From the NCBI RefSeq assembly GCF_002014825.1, contig NZ_MUYU01000012.1:138751-202750 (forward strand): a DNA stretch of 64,000 nt, written 5' to 3'. The translations under genes and the position numbers were made by a program. The notes below the pieces were generated by a model. The model was given only the letters and a program-made list of their open reading frames with translations. It had not been told where the DNA came from and ran no database searches. Source of the DNA: Moraxella pluranimalium. Its GTDB lineage: Bacteria; Pseudomonadota; Gammaproteobacteria; Pseudomonadales; Moraxellaceae. The stretch's first letter is position 1. The number at the start of each line of letters is the position of its first letter. Shown here piece by piece: positions 40,672 through 52,494 of the stretch.

Positions 40672-41133
40672 TCACCAAATATATTGCAGACAAAGCGGTG
40701 TCGGTGTTGGCGTGTGGACATAGGCGAACAACAAGCCATCAGGGAATAGCTCTTGCATTGTCTCGTCTGCATAAGTTTGCTTGAGTATCAAGCCTTCTTT
40801 TGGGACAATCATCATGGTTTCAAGATAAGCAAAAGGTGCTTTGGTCTTGATATCAATCATCGCCATCTTATCCTGCTTAGGCTCAAAGACGGTCATCTCA
40901 AGCCCCACTTGACGATATTTACCATCCGCCAAGCACTCAAATCTCAGATGGTTGCTAGCGATAATCCCGCTATCTGATTGACGAAAATTAATCACGCCAT
41001 AGTCACCAAATACCGGTTCGGTCATCGCCCAGTAGCCTTGATAGATTTCTTTGGGGAATTGATACTCGGCGTGTGCAATACTGCCCATGCCCAATAATGC
41101 ACAGCTTATCCATGATACGATAAATTTATTCAT
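40672..41133 (-). CDS. Hypothetical exported protein
   Basis: A protein of about 153 residues with an N-terminal signal peptide (FIVSWISCALLGMGSIAHA, cleavage before EYQFP). The mature part is a beta-rich domain of about 130 residues (YWAMTEPVFGDYGVINF, LRFECLADGKYRQVGLEM), possibly a lipocalin-like fold, with no recognised family. GAGAG precedes the start. It follows fadA after a terminator, so it is probably a separate unit. Confidence 0.6.
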   Translation of the reverse strand: MNKFIVSWISCALLGMGSIAHAEYQFPKEIYQGYWAMTEPVFGDYGVINFRQSDSGIIASNHLRFECLADGKYRQVGLEMTVFEPKQDKMAMIDIKTKAPFAYLETMMIVPKEGLILKQTYADETMQELFPDGLLFAYVHTPTPTPLCLQYIW

Positions 41134-41146
41134 CATTTACTCTCAA

Positions 41147-41181
41147 CAAAAAACCCAATTGCATTGTACACAATTGGGTTT
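41147..41181 (-). terminator. Terminator after fadA
   Basis: A perfect 10-bp stem, AACCCAATTG (41152-41161) and CAATTGGGTT (41171-41180), with a 9-base loop is followed on the minus strand by TTTTTTG. It lies 25 bp past the fadA stop. Confidence 0.85.
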
Positions 41182-41205
41182 GGCGTTGTAAATACGGTCA
41201 GTCCA

Positions 41206-42399
<1,194 letters not shown>

Positions 42400-44553
42400 T
42401 TAGTAAAAGGTTTCACCGTTGGCAGCCATAGCCACAAGCTTCGCTGGCGCTTCGTATGCCTTGCCAAGATGTGCGTATTTGTTGCACAGCTCGACATAGT
42501 TTGCCACGCCGATTTGGTCGATATAACGGCATGGGCCGCCACGGAACGGTGGGAAACCGACGCCCATAATCATCGCCATATCCGCTTCGCCTGCCGATGC
42601 CACGATATTATCTTCTAGGCAACGCACCGTTTCATTACAAAACGCAATCATCATGCGGTCGATGATTTCTTGGTCATCCACTTGACGGCTGTCGGTTTGT
42701 ACGGCTTTTAGCAGCTCATAAGTCGTGGTATCGGCAAGTTTTTTTGGTTTGCCTTTTTTGTCCGTTTCATATTTATAAAAGCCGACGCCATTTTTTTGAC
42801 CCAAACGATTGTTCTCAAACAGATGCTTGATACCGCCTTTATAATCAGGCTTCATACGGTCAGGGAAACCTTCTGCCATCACTTCAGCGCCGTGTACGCC
42901 CGTATCTAGACCCACCACATCGATGAGATAGGCAGGGCCCATCGGCCAGCCAAAGCGTTCCATCGCCTTGTCCATCTGTACAAAATCCACGCCTTCTTTG
43001 AGTAGTAGGTCAAATGCACCAAAGTAAGGGAACAACACACGGTTCACCAAAAAGCCCGGGCAGTCATTGACGACAACTGGGGTTTTGCCCATTTTTTGTG
43101 CCAAAGCAACGGTGGTCGCCACCGCTTTTTCGCTGGTCTTCTCGCCACGGATGACTTCAACGAGTGGCATACGATGCACAGGGTTAAAAAAGTGCATACC
43201 GACGAAGTTTTCTGGGCGTTTGAGCGCTTTGGCAAGACGAGTGATTGAGATGGTCGAAGTGTTTGACGCCAAGATAGCATCTTCTTTGACCAAGCTTTCG
43301 ACTTCGGCAAGCACCGCTTCTTTGACTTTTGGATTTTCGACCACCGCTTCGATGACGATGTCGGTATTGCCAAAGTCGCCATAGTTCAGCGTCGGACGGA
43401 TACGAGATAGGGTCTCGCCCATCTTGGCAGGGGTGAATTTACCACGCTCAACCTGCTTAGATAGTAGCTTGGTCGCCTCACTCATGCCAAGCTCAAGCTG
43501 CTCGCTCTTGATGTCTTTCATGATGATTGGCAAACCCTTGCTTGCGGCTTGATAAGCGATACCACCGCCCATGATGCCAGCACCTAGTACAGCGGCCTCA
43601 CGGATGTCGTGTGCTTGCTCGCTGTGTTTTTTGGCAAGCTTTTTGACCAGCTGATCATTCAAGAACAGACCGACCAAAGCGGCAGCTTGTGGTGTTTGGG
43701 TAGCTTTAGCAAAGCCTGCAACCTCGACCTTGACCGCTTCATCACGGGTCAAATTAGCGTGCTTTTCGATTGCCTCGACCGCAAGCGCAATGGCAGGATA
43801 TTGCTTTGGATTGGCTTTGGCAAAGATCATGCCCTTACCACTGTTGAACGCCATCGCTTGCTCAAGCTGATTGAGCTTGATTGGCTCAAGCTTTTCTTGG
43901 CGACGAGCTTGCCAGTTAAGATCGCCTTTGATGCATTTTTTGACCAAATCGATGGCAGAACCTACCAAAGCATCATCGGCCACGACCGCATCGACAAAGC
44001 CCACTTTCAAGGCTTCTTCAGGCTTATAAAACTTCGCTGTCGCCACCGCTTCTAGGATATTATCAATGCCAAGCAAGCGTGAACCACGGATCGTACCGCC
44101 CCAGCCCGGGAAAATACCAAGCTTGGTCTCAGGCAGACCGATTTGACCCGATACACCCATCACACGGTACTCACAGACCAATGTCATCTCACAGCCACCG
44201 CCGAGTGCCGCACCATTGATGGCGGCGACTTTTGGGAATGGCAAATCTTCAAAACGGTTAAACACTTGGTTAAAATCATATAGCCAAGCTTGCATCTGAT
44301 CTTGTGGCTTTTTAAAATGCTCAACAAACTCGGTGATGTCCGCCCCTGCGATAAACACGCTTTTGCCCGATGTCACCACTAGGCCTTTGATGTCATCACG
44401 AGCTTCTAATGCACTGACCGCTTGCTCATACTCAAGACTGGTCGCTTGGTCAAATTTATTCACATGACCATCTTTGGCATCATAGCGAAACTCGACGATG
44501 CCTGCTGTTTGATCAATAAAATCGACCTGAATTTTATTTCCTTGAAAAATCAT
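42400..44553 (-). CDS. fadB: Fatty acid oxidation complex alpha subunit FadB
   Basis: Multifunctional enzyme: enoyl-CoA hydratase, isomerase and 3-hydroxyacyl-CoA dehydrogenase. The 717-residue protein has the crotonase part at about residues 1-190 ([38 protein letters not shown]), an NAD-binding Rossmann part [21 protein letters not shown] near residue 317, and the dehydrogenase signature [18 protein letters not shown]. Complete length. It forms the alpha2beta2 complex with FadA from the next gene. Confidence 0.96.
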   Translation of the reverse strand: MIFQGNKIQVDFIDQTAGIVEFRYDAKDGHVNKFDQATSLEYEQAVSALEARDDIKGLVVTSGKSVFIAGADITEFVEHFKKPQDQMQAWLYDFNQVFNRFEDLPFPKVAAINGAALGGGCEMTLVCEYRVMGVSGQIGLPETKLGIFPGWGGTIRGSRLLGIDNILEAVATAKFYKPEEALKVGFVDAVVADDALVGSAIDLVKKCIKGDLNWQARRQEKLEPIKLNQLEQAMAFNSGKGMIFAKANPKQYPAIALAVEAIEKHANLTRDEAVKVEVAGFAKATQTPQAAALVGLFLNDQLVKKLAKKHSEQAHDIREAAVLGAGIMGGGIAYQAASKGLPIIMKDIKSEQLELGMSEATKLLSKQVERGKFTPAKMGETLSRIRPTLNYGDFGNTDIVIEAVVENPKVKEAVLAEVESLVKEDAILASNTSTISITRLAKALKRPENFVGMHFFNPVHRMPLVEVIRGEKTSEKAVATTVALAQKMGKTPVVVNDCPGFLVNRVLFPYFGAFDLLLKEGVDFVQMDKAMERFGWPMGPAYLIDVVGLDTGVHGAEVMAEGFPDRMKPDYKGGIKHLFENNRLGQKNGVGFYKYETDKKGKPKKLADTTTYELLKAVQTDSRQVDDQEIIDRMMIAFCNETVRCLEDNIVASAGEADMAMIMGVGFPPFRGGPCRYIDQIGVANYVELCNKYAHLGKAYEAPAKLVAMAANGETFY

Positions 44554-44695
44554 GGATACTCCTTATTGAGTGAAAATCGTGCCAATCGCTTGGCAGTAAT
44601 TGCCACTTACTATAACACACTCGATTATCGATGTTGCTTTGCCAAAGATGACCGAGTGGTCATGATTTGAGTTGGCAAGATTTATCACAGGCAAT

Positions 44696-44723
44696 AAAAA
44701 AACGCCCAGAAAATTCTGAGCGT
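44696..44723 (-). terminator. Terminator after mscL
   Basis: On the minus strand a 10-bp stem (one G-U pair; 44702-44711 with 44714-44723) is followed by TTTTTTTATT. It lies 16 bp beyond the mscL stop. Confidence 0.8.
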
Positions 44724-44739
44724 CTGTATCCAAGATGGA

Positions 44740-45177
44740 TTATTTGCGTTCGCCAAGCTTCGCGCTGATTTCACGCAGTAGTAGCACTTCTTCTGATGGC
44801 TCTGCTGGCGCTTCTGGTGCCGCTTCTTCAGACTTGCGTAGCTTGTTCATGCCTTTAACCATCATAAAGATGATGAATGCTAGGATGATGAAGTTAATCA
44901 CTACGGTGACAAAGTTACCATAGGCAAGCATCGGTGCGCCCGCAGCTTTTAGGGCATCATAGTTATTCGCCACACCTGCAGGTGCTTCGCCAAGCAAGAT
45001 GTACATATTTTTGAAATCAATCTTGCCACCCATGATGAATGAGATGATTGGCATAATCACATCTTCAACCAATGATGTGGTGATTTTACCAAATGCAGCA
45101 CCGATGATGACACCGACTGCCAAATCCATCACATTACCTTTTAGGGCAAACTCTTTAAATTCTTGAACCATACTCAT
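44740..45177 (-). CDS. mscL: Large-conductance mechanosensitive channel MscL
   Basis: Pore that opens under membrane tension to release solutes on osmotic downshock. The 145-residue protein begins with the signature [27 protein letters not shown] (N-terminal helix and TM1), has the periplasmic loop and TM2 [28 protein letters not shown], and a charged C-terminal helix with LREISAKL. The start at 45177 (MSMVQEF) is chosen over the longer frame back to 45237, whose extra residues are not family-like; 45171 is a second option. Confidence 0.95.
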   Translation of the reverse strand: MSMVQEFKEFALKGNVMDLAVGVIIGAAFGKITTSLVEDVIMPIISFIMGGKIDFKNMYILLGEAPAGVANNYDALKAAGAPMLAYGNFVTVVINFIILAFIIFMMVKGMNKLRKSEEAAPEAPAEPSEEVLLLREISAKLGERK

Positions 45178-45369
45178 GGCAACATACTCTCTTGTATTAA
45201 TTGGGGTAAAATGCGCACAAGCAATCTGCTTTAGCAATTGTTGGCACTTTTGTAAAAATATGTCAGCATAACGCTTAAAAGTTGTGCAATTTTAACACAA
45301 CTTTTCGTAATAACTGTATCAAATGATGGTAAGCGTGTTAAGTTTTGTTAATCCACTTACCAATATCGA

Positions 45370-47214
45370 TTAGTCTTTTTTACGGCCAAGACGCTTACGC
45401 TCATTTTCGGTCAAGTAGCGCTTACGAATACGGATTGATTTTGGTGTGACTTCAACCAATTCATCATCTTCGATAAACTCAAGCGCTTGCTCAAGCGTGT
45501 ATTCCAGTGCCGGCGTCAAGATGATGGCATCATCAGAGCCTGATGCACGGATGTTGGTCAGCTGCTTGGCTTTGGTTGGGTTCACCACCATATCATCAGA
45601 ACGAGAGTTGATACCAACAATCATACCTTCATAGACTTCTAGCTGCGGCTTGGCAAATAGGCGACCACGCTCTTGTAGGCTAAATAGCGCATACGCCAAG
45701 CAAGTGCCTGTGACCATTGAGATCAGCACACCGTTTTGACGACCAGCAACCGCACCGCCTTTGGCAGGGCCATAATGCGAGAAGCTCGATGTCATGATAC
45801 CTGTGCCTGATGTCATGGTCAAAAATGCTGAACGAAAACCAATCAAGCCACGAGATGGCACGGTAGCTTCGATACGGATACGGCCTTTGCCATCGACTTC
45901 CATATTGGTCAAATCGCCCTTGCGGTTGCCCATCTCTTGCATGACTGCGCCTTGATGCTGTTCTTCGACATCAAAAGTCACATTCTCATACGGCTCACAC
46001 ATCACGCCATCAATCTCTTTCATGATGACCTGCGGACGAGATACGCCAAGCTCAAAGCCTTCACGGCGCATATTCTCAATCAAGACTGACAAGTGCAATT
46101 CACCACGACCAGAGACTTTGAATTTCTCAGGGCTATCAGTATCTTCGACACGCAATGCCACATTATGAATCAGCTCACGGTCTAGGCGTTCACGGATATT
46201 GCGTGATGTAACAAATTTACCTTCTTTACCAGCAAATGGTGAGTCATTGACCTGAAAAGTCATCGATACGGTTGGCTCATCGACGCTAAGCGCAGGCAAT
46301 GCTTCGACATTTTGTGGGTCGCAGATGGTATCAGAGATATTGAGTGCATCAAGACCAGTCACACAGACGATATCGCCCGCTTGCGCAAAATCCACATCCA
46401 CACGCTCAAGACCATGATAACCCATGATTTTTAGGATACGGCCATTGCGCTTGTTGCCATCTTTGTCGATGACAGTCACAGGGGTATTGGTCTTGATTGA
46501 ACCACGCTGAATACGGCCAACACCGATAACACCCACAAAGCTGTTGTAGTCAAGGCTTGAGATTTGCATTTGGAATGGGCCATCGACATCAACCTTTGGC
46601 GGCTCGACGATATCGACGATGGTCTCAAATAGTGGCGTCATGTCTGATGCCAAATTATCTGGCTCAAGACCTGCGATACCATTGATGCCTGACGCATAGA
46701 CGATTGGGAAATCTAGCTGTTCATCAGTCGCTTCTAGACTATCAAACAAATCAAATACTTGGTCAATTACCCAATCAGCACGGGCAGCAGGCTTATCAAT
46801 TTTGTTGATGATGACAATTGGCTTTAGACCACGAGCAAAGGCTTTTTGGGTCACAAAGCGAGTCTGTGGCATTGGGCCTTCTTGTGAATCGACAAGCAAA
46901 AGTACGCAGTCCACCATCGACATCACGCGCTCAACCTCACCACCAAAGTCGGCGTGGCCCGGGGTATCGACGATGTTAATACGGTATTCGATACCAGTGC
47001 GACCATCGGTCCATTTGATGGCAGTGTTCTTTGCCAAGATGGTGATGCCACGCTCAGATTCTAGGGCGTTTGAGTCCATGACTCGTTCAATATCGCCTGA
47101 GCGGTCGCCAAGTGCGCCTGATTGTTGTAGAAGTTTATCAACTAGGGTAGTTTTACCGTGGTCAACGTGAGCAATGATTGCGATATTACGCAAGTGCTTG
47201 ATGTCGTTTGCCAT
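45370..47214 (-). CDS. typA: Ribosome-associated GTPase TypA/BipA
   Basis: Translational GTPase of the EF-G family that helps 50S assembly and stress or cold growth. The 614-residue protein has G1 AHVDHGKTTLVDKLL (residues 15-29), DTPGHADFGGEVERV, NKIDKPAAR, EF-G-like beta-barrel and alpha/beta domains, and the BipA-specific C-terminal domain ending in a basic KRLGRKKD tail. The gene is monocistronic between mscL and ompA. Confidence 0.97.
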   Translation of the reverse strand: MANDIKHLRNIAIIAHVDHGKTTLVDKLLQQSGALGDRSGDIERVMDSNALESERGITILAKNTAIKWTDGRTGIEYRINIVDTPGHADFGGEVERVMSMVDCVLLLVDSQEGPMPQTRFVTQKAFARGLKPIVIINKIDKPAARADWVIDQVFDLFDSLEATDEQLDFPIVYASGINGIAGLEPDNLASDMTPLFETIVDIVEPPKVDVDGPFQMQISSLDYNSFVGVIGVGRIQRGSIKTNTPVTVIDKDGNKRNGRILKIMGYHGLERVDVDFAQAGDIVCVTGLDALNISDTICDPQNVEALPALSVDEPTVSMTFQVNDSPFAGKEGKFVTSRNIRERLDRELIHNVALRVEDTDSPEKFKVSGRGELHLSVLIENMRREGFELGVSRPQVIMKEIDGVMCEPYENVTFDVEEQHQGAVMQEMGNRKGDLTNMEVDGKGRIRIEATVPSRGLIGFRSAFLTMTSGTGIMTSSFSHYGPAKGGAVAGRQNGVLISMVTGTCLAYALFSLQERGRLFAKPQLEVYEGMIVGINSRSDDMVVNPTKAKQLTNIRASGSDDAIILTPALEYTLEQALEFIEDDELVEVTPKSIRIRKRYLTENERKRLGRKKD

Positions 47215-47346
47215 AAATACTCAATATTAATCAAAATGAAAATCGGGCAGTGCCCGTAGAAAATGGAATCATCAAAGATGATTGTGTAAGAAAACTGTTT
47301 ATTATACCATAAATCGACTGATAATTACAGTTAAATGATACAAATA

Positions 47347-47377
47347 AAAAGAACCACGCCAATGGCATGGTTCTTTT
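47347..47377 (-). terminator. Terminator after ompA
   Basis: On the minus strand a 14-bp stem (with one G-U pair) and 3-base loop is followed by a T/A-rich tail. It lies 27 bp past the porin stop and is strong, as expected for a highly expressed gene. Confidence 0.85.
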
Positions 47378-47403
47378 GGACATATTAGTAAATAATCGTT
47401 AGA

Positions 47404-48729
47404 TTATTGAACTTGCATGTCTTTAGTTTGTTGAACGGTAGTTACCTTGTTACCAGAGATAACTGCTTCAACACGACGGTTCATTGCTTTACCTTCGTCA
47501 GTGGTGTTTGGAGCGATCGGACGATCGAAGCCATAACCTACAGCGCTTAGACGGTTTGGAGCAATGCCGAACTCGTTAGATAGAACTGCTTTGATTGCGT
47601 TCGCACGAGCTTCTGATAGACGTTGGTTGTAACGTGCATTTGAGCGTGCTGAATCTTTAGAAGCGTGACCTTCGATTTGTGCAGTTGCGTTCGGGAATTC
47701 ACGCATTTTTTCTGCAACTTTAGCGATTTCTTCTTTGTACTGTGGTTTAACAGCAGACTTGTCGTAGTCGAAGAATACGCGTAGTTCTAGGCGTAGGTCT
47801 TCACGTACGTCAACGTTACGTGGGCAGCCACGAGCGTCAACAACAACGTTTGCTGGAGTGCCTGGGCAAGCATCTAGGTGATCTAGAACGCCGTCACCAT
47901 CAGTGTCAACTGCTTTTTCTTCAACGATTACTGGAGCAACTGGAGCTGGAGTTGGCTCAACTACTGGAGCTACAACTGCAGGTACTGCAGGTGCTAGACG
48001 GCCACCTAGAGTTACTTCTAGACCAGCTAGTGCTAGACCTTCCCACCAGTTGTTGTCGAAGTTGTGGATTGCACGTGCTTCACCACGTAGCGCTAGTGCG
48101 TCATTGACTAGGTAACGAGCACCTAGACCTAGGTTACCGATAGTGTCTTTTGATTCTGCAACTTCAGTGCCTGGGTTGATCACATTATTTGGATCGGTAA
48201 CACCTTCTTCTGCTGCCGCACCTGGAGTGTAAGCTGCTTTGTTTTCGATAGAGATCTTAGATTGACCAGCACCGATCAATGCATATGGCTTGAATTTGTT
48301 GTCAGCATTGTAACCAGTGAACTGCTCTAGACCAACTAGGAAGTTACCAGTGATCATTTGTTGTTCAGCGTCGAAACGGTTTGCTTCATTAGCATTTGCA
48401 GACCAGTGAGAAGCTTCAGCATTTGCATTTGCTACGCCGTATTCTACTTGGAATTGAGTTGATGGAGTTAGCTCAACACCAATTGCTGCACCTGCATATA
48501 GGCCGCTTTCAACAGCAACACCACCATTTAGTGGATCTGCAGTCTCTGCAAGGTTTTTAGCAGCATTGTTTAGTTGCTTATTAACTTTCAACACTTCGCG
48601 TTGTTCGTCGTCAGAGAAAGATTCTGAGTAGTGATAACCAACTAGTGGGGTTACAGTGATGCCAGCTTGTGCAGCAACTGGAGCCACAGCGGCAGCAAGA
48701 ACGGCTAGAGCGATCTTGTTAAGTTTCAT
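47404..48729 (-). CDS. OmpA/OprF family porin, OMP CD-like
   Basis: Major outer-membrane protein linking the membrane to peptidoglycan. The 441-residue protein has a signal peptide (KIALAVLAAAVAPVAAQA), an N-terminal 8-strand barrel, a Pro/Val/Ala-rich hinge (VVAPVVEPTPAPVAPVIVEE), a thrombospondin-3-like DTDGDGVLDHLDACPGTP calcium motif and a C-terminal OmpA domain with VEGHASKDS-type peptidoglycan contacts (NQRLSEARANAIK). It closely resembles M. catarrhalis OMP CD. GGAGG before the ATG at 48729 fixes the start. A strong promoter lies at 48793-48821. Confidence 0.93.
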   Translation of the reverse strand: MKLNKIALAVLAAAVAPVAAQAGITVTPLVGYHYSESFSDDEQREVLKVNKQLNNAAKNLAETADPLNGGVAVESGLYAGAAIGVELTPSTQFQVEYGVANANAEASHWSANANEANRFDAEQQMITGNFLVGLEQFTGYNADNKFKPYALIGAGQSKISIENKAAYTPGAAAEEGVTDPNNVINPGTEVAESKDTIGNLGLGARYLVNDALALRGEARAIHNFDNNWWEGLALAGLEVTLGGRLAPAVPAVVAPVVEPTPAPVAPVIVEEKAVDTDGDGVLDHLDACPGTPANVVVDARGCPRNVDVREDLRLELRVFFDYDKSAVKPQYKEEIAKVAEKMREFPNATAQIEGHASKDSARSNARYNQRLSEARANAIKAVLSNEFGIAPNRLSAVGYGFDRPIAPNTTDEGKAMNRRVEAVISGNKVTTVQQTKDMQVQ

Positions 48730-49073
48730 AAATTCCTCCAAAGGAATGGTTGGGTTTTTCAAAAAAAGTGTAACATAACATTACTACGGTCTATTTTAGC
48801 ACAAAGAGACGCCCTTGCCAATGTCTGAACATTGACAAACTTGACAATTGACACCACCTTGGCATCGTCTAGACCAAAACAGATAGGCTAAGCTTAACCG
48901 CAAAAGTCCGAATTTACAACCTTTTTTTGGTAAAAACTACACAATATTACACAAAATTTACCAATTTTTACGTTTCGGGTAAAAAATTGGTTATTTTTTA
49001 ATCACAATAATCAGCTTATGAAATATTTTGTTATGATTATTCCTAGAAATAATTTATCAAAATATGTCAAAAA
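48730..49073. other. Intergenic region between pdxJ end and ompA start
   Basis: These 344 bp hold the ompA leader and promoter (below) and an AT-rich stretch (about 48900-49073) without a gene. No terminator with a clean T run was found for pdxJ here. Confidence 0.5.
48793..48821 (-). promoter_or_regulatory. ompA promoter
   Basis: On the minus strand TTGGCA (48816-48821) and TAAAAT (48793-48798) are spaced exactly 17 bp apart, 64 bp upstream of the ompA ATG. This is a near-consensus sigma-70 promoter, as expected for an abundant porin. Confidence 0.72.
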
Positions 49074-49805
49074 TTAGGCTAAAAACGCTTGCTTCATCGC
49101 CTTGACTGCTTGTTCAAGCCCCATAAAAACGGCATCACTGATCAGTGCATGACCGATATTGAGCTCATGAATACCATCAATCTGTGCGATGGCAGCGACA
49201 TTTTGGCGTGTCAAACCATGTCCTGCATTGACCAAAATGTCCGATTTTGACTTGGCATGAGCGACTGCTGCCTTGATACGACCAAGCTCATCGGCGACTT
49301 TGGCGGTATCGTCATCCAGTGTGGCGTGCGCATAAGTGCCTGTATGTAGCTCGATGGCATCGGCGCCAAGCGCAATGGCAGTATCAATCTGATGGATATC
49401 AGGGTCGATAAATAGCGACACTTGGATACCAGCGGTCTGTAGCTGACCAATAAACTCACCCAAATTTGGCAGATTGGCGATATCTAAGCCGCCTTCGGTC
49501 GTCAGCTCTTGGCGTTTTTCGGGTACGAGGCACACCCAAGCAGGACGCACATCTAGGGCAATCGACAGCATCTCATCAGTGACCGCCATCTCAAGGTTCA
49601 TACGAGTGGTCAGACGCTTTGCCATCTCATAGACATCAGCATCACGGATATGGCGACGGTCTTCACGCAGATGCAAGGTGATACCTTCAGCGCCCGCCTG
49701 CTCACAAATTAGCGCCCCTTCGATTGGACATGGATAACCAACGCCACGAGCATTGCGAAGCGTCGCGATATGATCGATATTGACACCTAATAAGGGCGTA
49801 TTCAT
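49074..49805 (-). CDS. pdxJ: Pyridoxine 5'-phosphate synthase
   Basis: Condenses 1-deoxy-xylulose 5-phosphate with 3-amino-2-oxopropyl phosphate to form pyridoxine phosphate (vitamin B6). The 243-residue TIM-barrel protein starts [17 protein letters not shown] and has [32 protein letters not shown] and [11 protein letters not shown], all family-specific. It is the last gene of the lepA-lepB-rnc-era-recO-pdxJ run, 16 bp after recO. Confidence 0.97.
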   Translation of the reverse strand: MNTPLLGVNIDHIATLRNARGVGYPCPIEGALICEQAGAEGITLHLREDRRHIRDADVYEMAKRLTTRMNLEMAVTDEMLSIALDVRPAWVCLVPEKRQELTTEGGLDIANLPNLGEFIGQLQTAGIQVSLFIDPDIHQIDTAIALGADAIELHTGTYAHATLDDDTAKVADELGRIKAAVAHAKSKSDILVNAGHGLTRQNVAAIAQIDGIHELNIGHALISDAVFMGLEQAVKAMKQAFLA

Positions 49806-49821
49806 GGGCTTTTTCCTTATG

Positions 49822-50646
49822 TTATTGGTTCATATAACGGATGCTTTGTTGCCACAGGGTGCGACTGTTGAGTGGCTTATAGTCCAGTAGTGCATCCATC
49901 AGCTCTTTTTGTAATTGGCTTAATTGTGGCATCCACTCAAGCTGTGCATCGGCATCGCCCTGCGCTCGCCCCATCATCAGTAGCTCATCACCACGATAGC
50001 GCAGTCGGCTTAATTTTACCGTCTGACCATAGCGATCTGCCACGCCTGCCACATCAGGGACAAAGCCTGTCAAAGGCACAAAGCGATACACAGTATCAGT
50101 ATCAATCGGCTCGCCATGTCCATCAATCTGATAATCCATCGCCACGCCAAGCTCATCAAACAACGCCTGCTCAAACTGCCGTAGATACAGACGCATCGCC
50201 TGCATTTCATCGCTATCGCCAAGCTTTAGGCGGTCGAGTGCGTGCAGTTTGGTCGTTTTGGTGTGATAGACTTGCCACAATGTATGACAAGGATTTTCGG
50301 CGGCGAGCAGTTTATACAGCACTTCATTCATATATAGTAGTGCATATTGCACCCGCCCTTTGATTTGATGATAATTCACCGCATCAACTGAAGTGATAGT
50401 ATCATCAGTATCAACGCCATCACACATAGCCTGAAAATCTGGATGAAAGCCCAGACTGATTTGGCTAAAGCTTTTTAGGGCATTGACGCCATTTGCCATC
50501 AACCAAATCGGCGCAAACAGTGGCATTCCCCGAGCGCCCACGCCATGCACCACGCCATGCTCATAGCTGAAAAACTGATAAATCGCCCGTTTTTCTTGAT
50601 AAGCTCGACTGTGCAAAAGATAGCCATTGAGCGCTGTGGCACGCAT
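49822..50646 (-). CDS. recO: DNA repair protein RecO
   Basis: Mediator of RecFOR-dependent loading of RecA onto SSB-coated DNA. The 274-residue protein has the N-terminal OB-fold start ([36 protein letters not shown]) and a helical C-terminal domain with [21 protein letters not shown] family residues. The cysteine zinc motif of some RecO proteins is absent, as in enterobacterial ones. It lies 27 bp after era, with pdxJ 16 bp downstream. Confidence 0.9.
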   Translation of the reverse strand: MRATALNGYLLHSRAYQEKRAIYQFFSYEHGVVHGVGARGMPLFAPIWLMANGVNALKSFSQISLGFHPDFQAMCDGVDTDDTITSVDAVNYHQIKGRVQYALLYMNEVLYKLLAAENPCHTLWQVYHTKTTKLHALDRLKLGDSDEMQAMRLYLRQFEQALFDELGVAMDYQIDGHGEPIDTDTVYRFVPLTGFVPDVAGVADRYGQTVKLSRLRYRGDELLMMGRAQGDADAQLEWMPQLSQLQKELMDALLDYKPLNSRTLWQQSIRYMNQ

Positions 50647-50673
50647 GATAATCTTCCAAAAGCTTAAGTCAAA

Positions 50674-51666
50674 TCAATAACCTAAGCTATTTAATGCACG
50701 CTCATCATCTGACCAACCACGCTTGACTTTCACCCACAAGGTCAGCATGATTTTGCGGTCAAATAGCACTTCCATATCTTTACGAGCATCGATGCCGACT
50801 TGCTTGATACGAGCACCTTTATCACCGATGATGATGGATTTTTGACCTGCCCGCTCCACAAAAATGGTCGCATCAATAAAAGTCACCGCACGACGCCATT
50901 TGCCTGTCTCAGGGTCTTGGTGCGCAGGCTCATCTTTAAAGGTATCAATCTGCACGGTCAAATCATAAGGCACTTCATCGCCTGATGTACGCATGATTTT
51001 TTCACGGATAATCTCCGATGCCAAAAAACGCTCCGAGCGGTCAGTGATTTGCTCCGCATCAAAGATCGCAGGGCGAACAGGCAAGTAGTCACCAATCACC
51101 CGTACCAAACGCTCAAGGTTGTGGCGACGCAGTGCCGAGACTGGCACAATGTCCGCAAAGTCAAAGCTTTCATTAAAGCTTTCGATGTGTGGCAACAGCT
51201 GTGATTTATCTTTAATGGTGTCGGCTTTATTAATCACCAGCACCACAGGCAGATTGGTCGCTGATAATTTTTCGAGCGTCAATAAATCATCTTCACGCCA
51301 CTGCAAACCATCCACCACAAACAGCACCAAATCCACATCCGATAAGGCAGAAATCGCCGCCTTATTCATGCGCTCATTAATCGCACGCACTTCTTTACTA
51401 TGAATACCCGGGGTATCGACAAAGACAATCTGCATCTCATCATTGGTCAAGATGCCATGAATACGGTGGCGTGTGGTTTGTGGTTTACGAGAAGTGATAG
51501 AGAGTTTTTGACCCAATAAATGGTTCATCAAGGTCGATTTGCCGACATTTGGACGACCAACAATCGCCACAAAACCAGCCTTAAAAGCGTCATTGGTCGG
51601 GGTTGATTGGCTGTCAAAAAACGCCGCAATGGTGTCTTCGTTGGTCAGGTTTGTGTTGTCAGTCAT
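50674..51666 (-). CDS. era: GTPase Era
   Basis: Ribosome assembly GTPase that binds the 3' end of 16S rRNA. The 330-residue protein has G1 GRPNVGKSTLMNHLLG (near residues 37-50), G2 TTRHRIHGI, G3 DTPGIH, G4 NKADTI and a C-terminal KH domain with GDKGARIKQVG. An N-terminal extension of about 27 residues over E. coli Era is present. It is 42 bp downstream of rnc, a conserved pairing. Confidence 0.96.
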   Translation of the reverse strand: MTDNTNLTNEDTIAAFFDSQSTPTNDAFKAGFVAIVGRPNVGKSTLMNHLLGQKLSITSRKPQTTRHRIHGILTNDEMQIVFVDTPGIHSKEVRAINERMNKAAISALSDVDLVLFVVDGLQWREDDLLTLEKLSATNLPVVLVINKADTIKDKSQLLPHIESFNESFDFADIVPVSALRRHNLERLVRVIGDYLPVRPAIFDAEQITDRSERFLASEIIREKIMRTSGDEVPYDLTVQIDTFKDEPAHQDPETGKWRRAVTFIDATIFVERAGQKSIIIGDKGARIKQVGIDARKDMEVLFDRKIMLTLWVKVKRGWSDDERALNSLGY

Positions 51667-51708
51667 GGTTTACCTTTTGGTTTGCGTCCTTGTTGGACAA
51701 TTGGATAA

Positions 51709-52482
51709 TTAGATAGTGATAGAGAGTTTGTGTAGCTGATTAATCATCAATTCAGCGCATTTTTGTTCGGCGATGCGTCGTGATGCGCCCGTTTCGGTAA
51801 TGGCGATTGCACCTGCGACCGCCACAGAACAACGCACAACAAAGGTCTGATTGGGGGCGTTGCCATGTGTCTCAATCAGCTCATAAGTGGGTAGTGCCAA
51901 GCGATTGCCTTGCAATAGCTCTTGCAAGCGGGATTTGGCATCTTTGAGCACTTGCTCTTGGCCGACTTCATCCAGCAAATCGCCATACCAAGACAGTACC
52001 AATTCATTGACCAATTGACTATCGCCACTATCAAGATAAACCGCCGCAATCAAGGCTTCAACTGCATCCGCCAAAATCGATGCACGATGGCGACCGCCGC
52101 CTTTACGCTCACCCACACCAAGGATTAGATGGCGTGACAGCTCAAGCTTTTCGGCAATTTGCACCAGCGTTTCTTGGCGTACCAAAGTCGCTCGCATTCG
52201 GGTCAGCTTGCCTTCATCATGATGTGGATAACGCAAAAATAACCCACGAGCAATCACCACACCAAGCAATGCATCTCCCAAAAACTCCAATCGCTCATAG
52301 CTGTTTTTTGGGTCATAAGAACGGTGCGTCAAGGCACGGCGTGGCAATGATGAATCACAAAACTGATAGCCAAGCTTTTGGCAAAGCACGGCTAAGCCCT
52401 GCTCAAAATCGCTAAAATGCGGCTGTGCTTGCAGGGCGTGCGGCTTGGCTGTTTTTTTGGTCTTGGTGGATGAATCGCTCAA
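51709..52482 (-). CDS. rnc: Ribonuclease III
   Basis: Double-strand-specific endoribonuclease for rRNA and mRNA processing. The 257-residue protein carries the catalytic signature NSYERLEFLGDALLG near residue 60, a second acidic motif DAVEALIAAVYLDSG, and a C-terminal double-stranded RNA-binding domain (DAKSRLQELLQG...ASRRIAEQKCAELMI). A basic N-terminal extension of about 25 residues (TKTKKTAKPHALQ) precedes the domain. It is 12 bp from lepB. Confidence 0.96.
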   Translation of the reverse strand: MSDSSTKTKKTAKPHALQAQPHFSDFEQGLAVLCQKLGYQFCDSSLPRRALTHRSYDPKNSYERLEFLGDALLGVVIARGLFLRYPHHDEGKLTRMRATLVRQETLVQIAEKLELSRHLILGVGERKGGGRHRASILADAVEALIAAVYLDSGDSQLVNELVLSWYGDLLDEVGQEQVLKDAKSRLQELLQGNRLALPTYELIETHGNAPNQTFVVRCSVAVAGAIAITETGASRRIAEQKCAELMINQLHKLSITI

Positions 52483-52494
52483 GTGATACCTGCT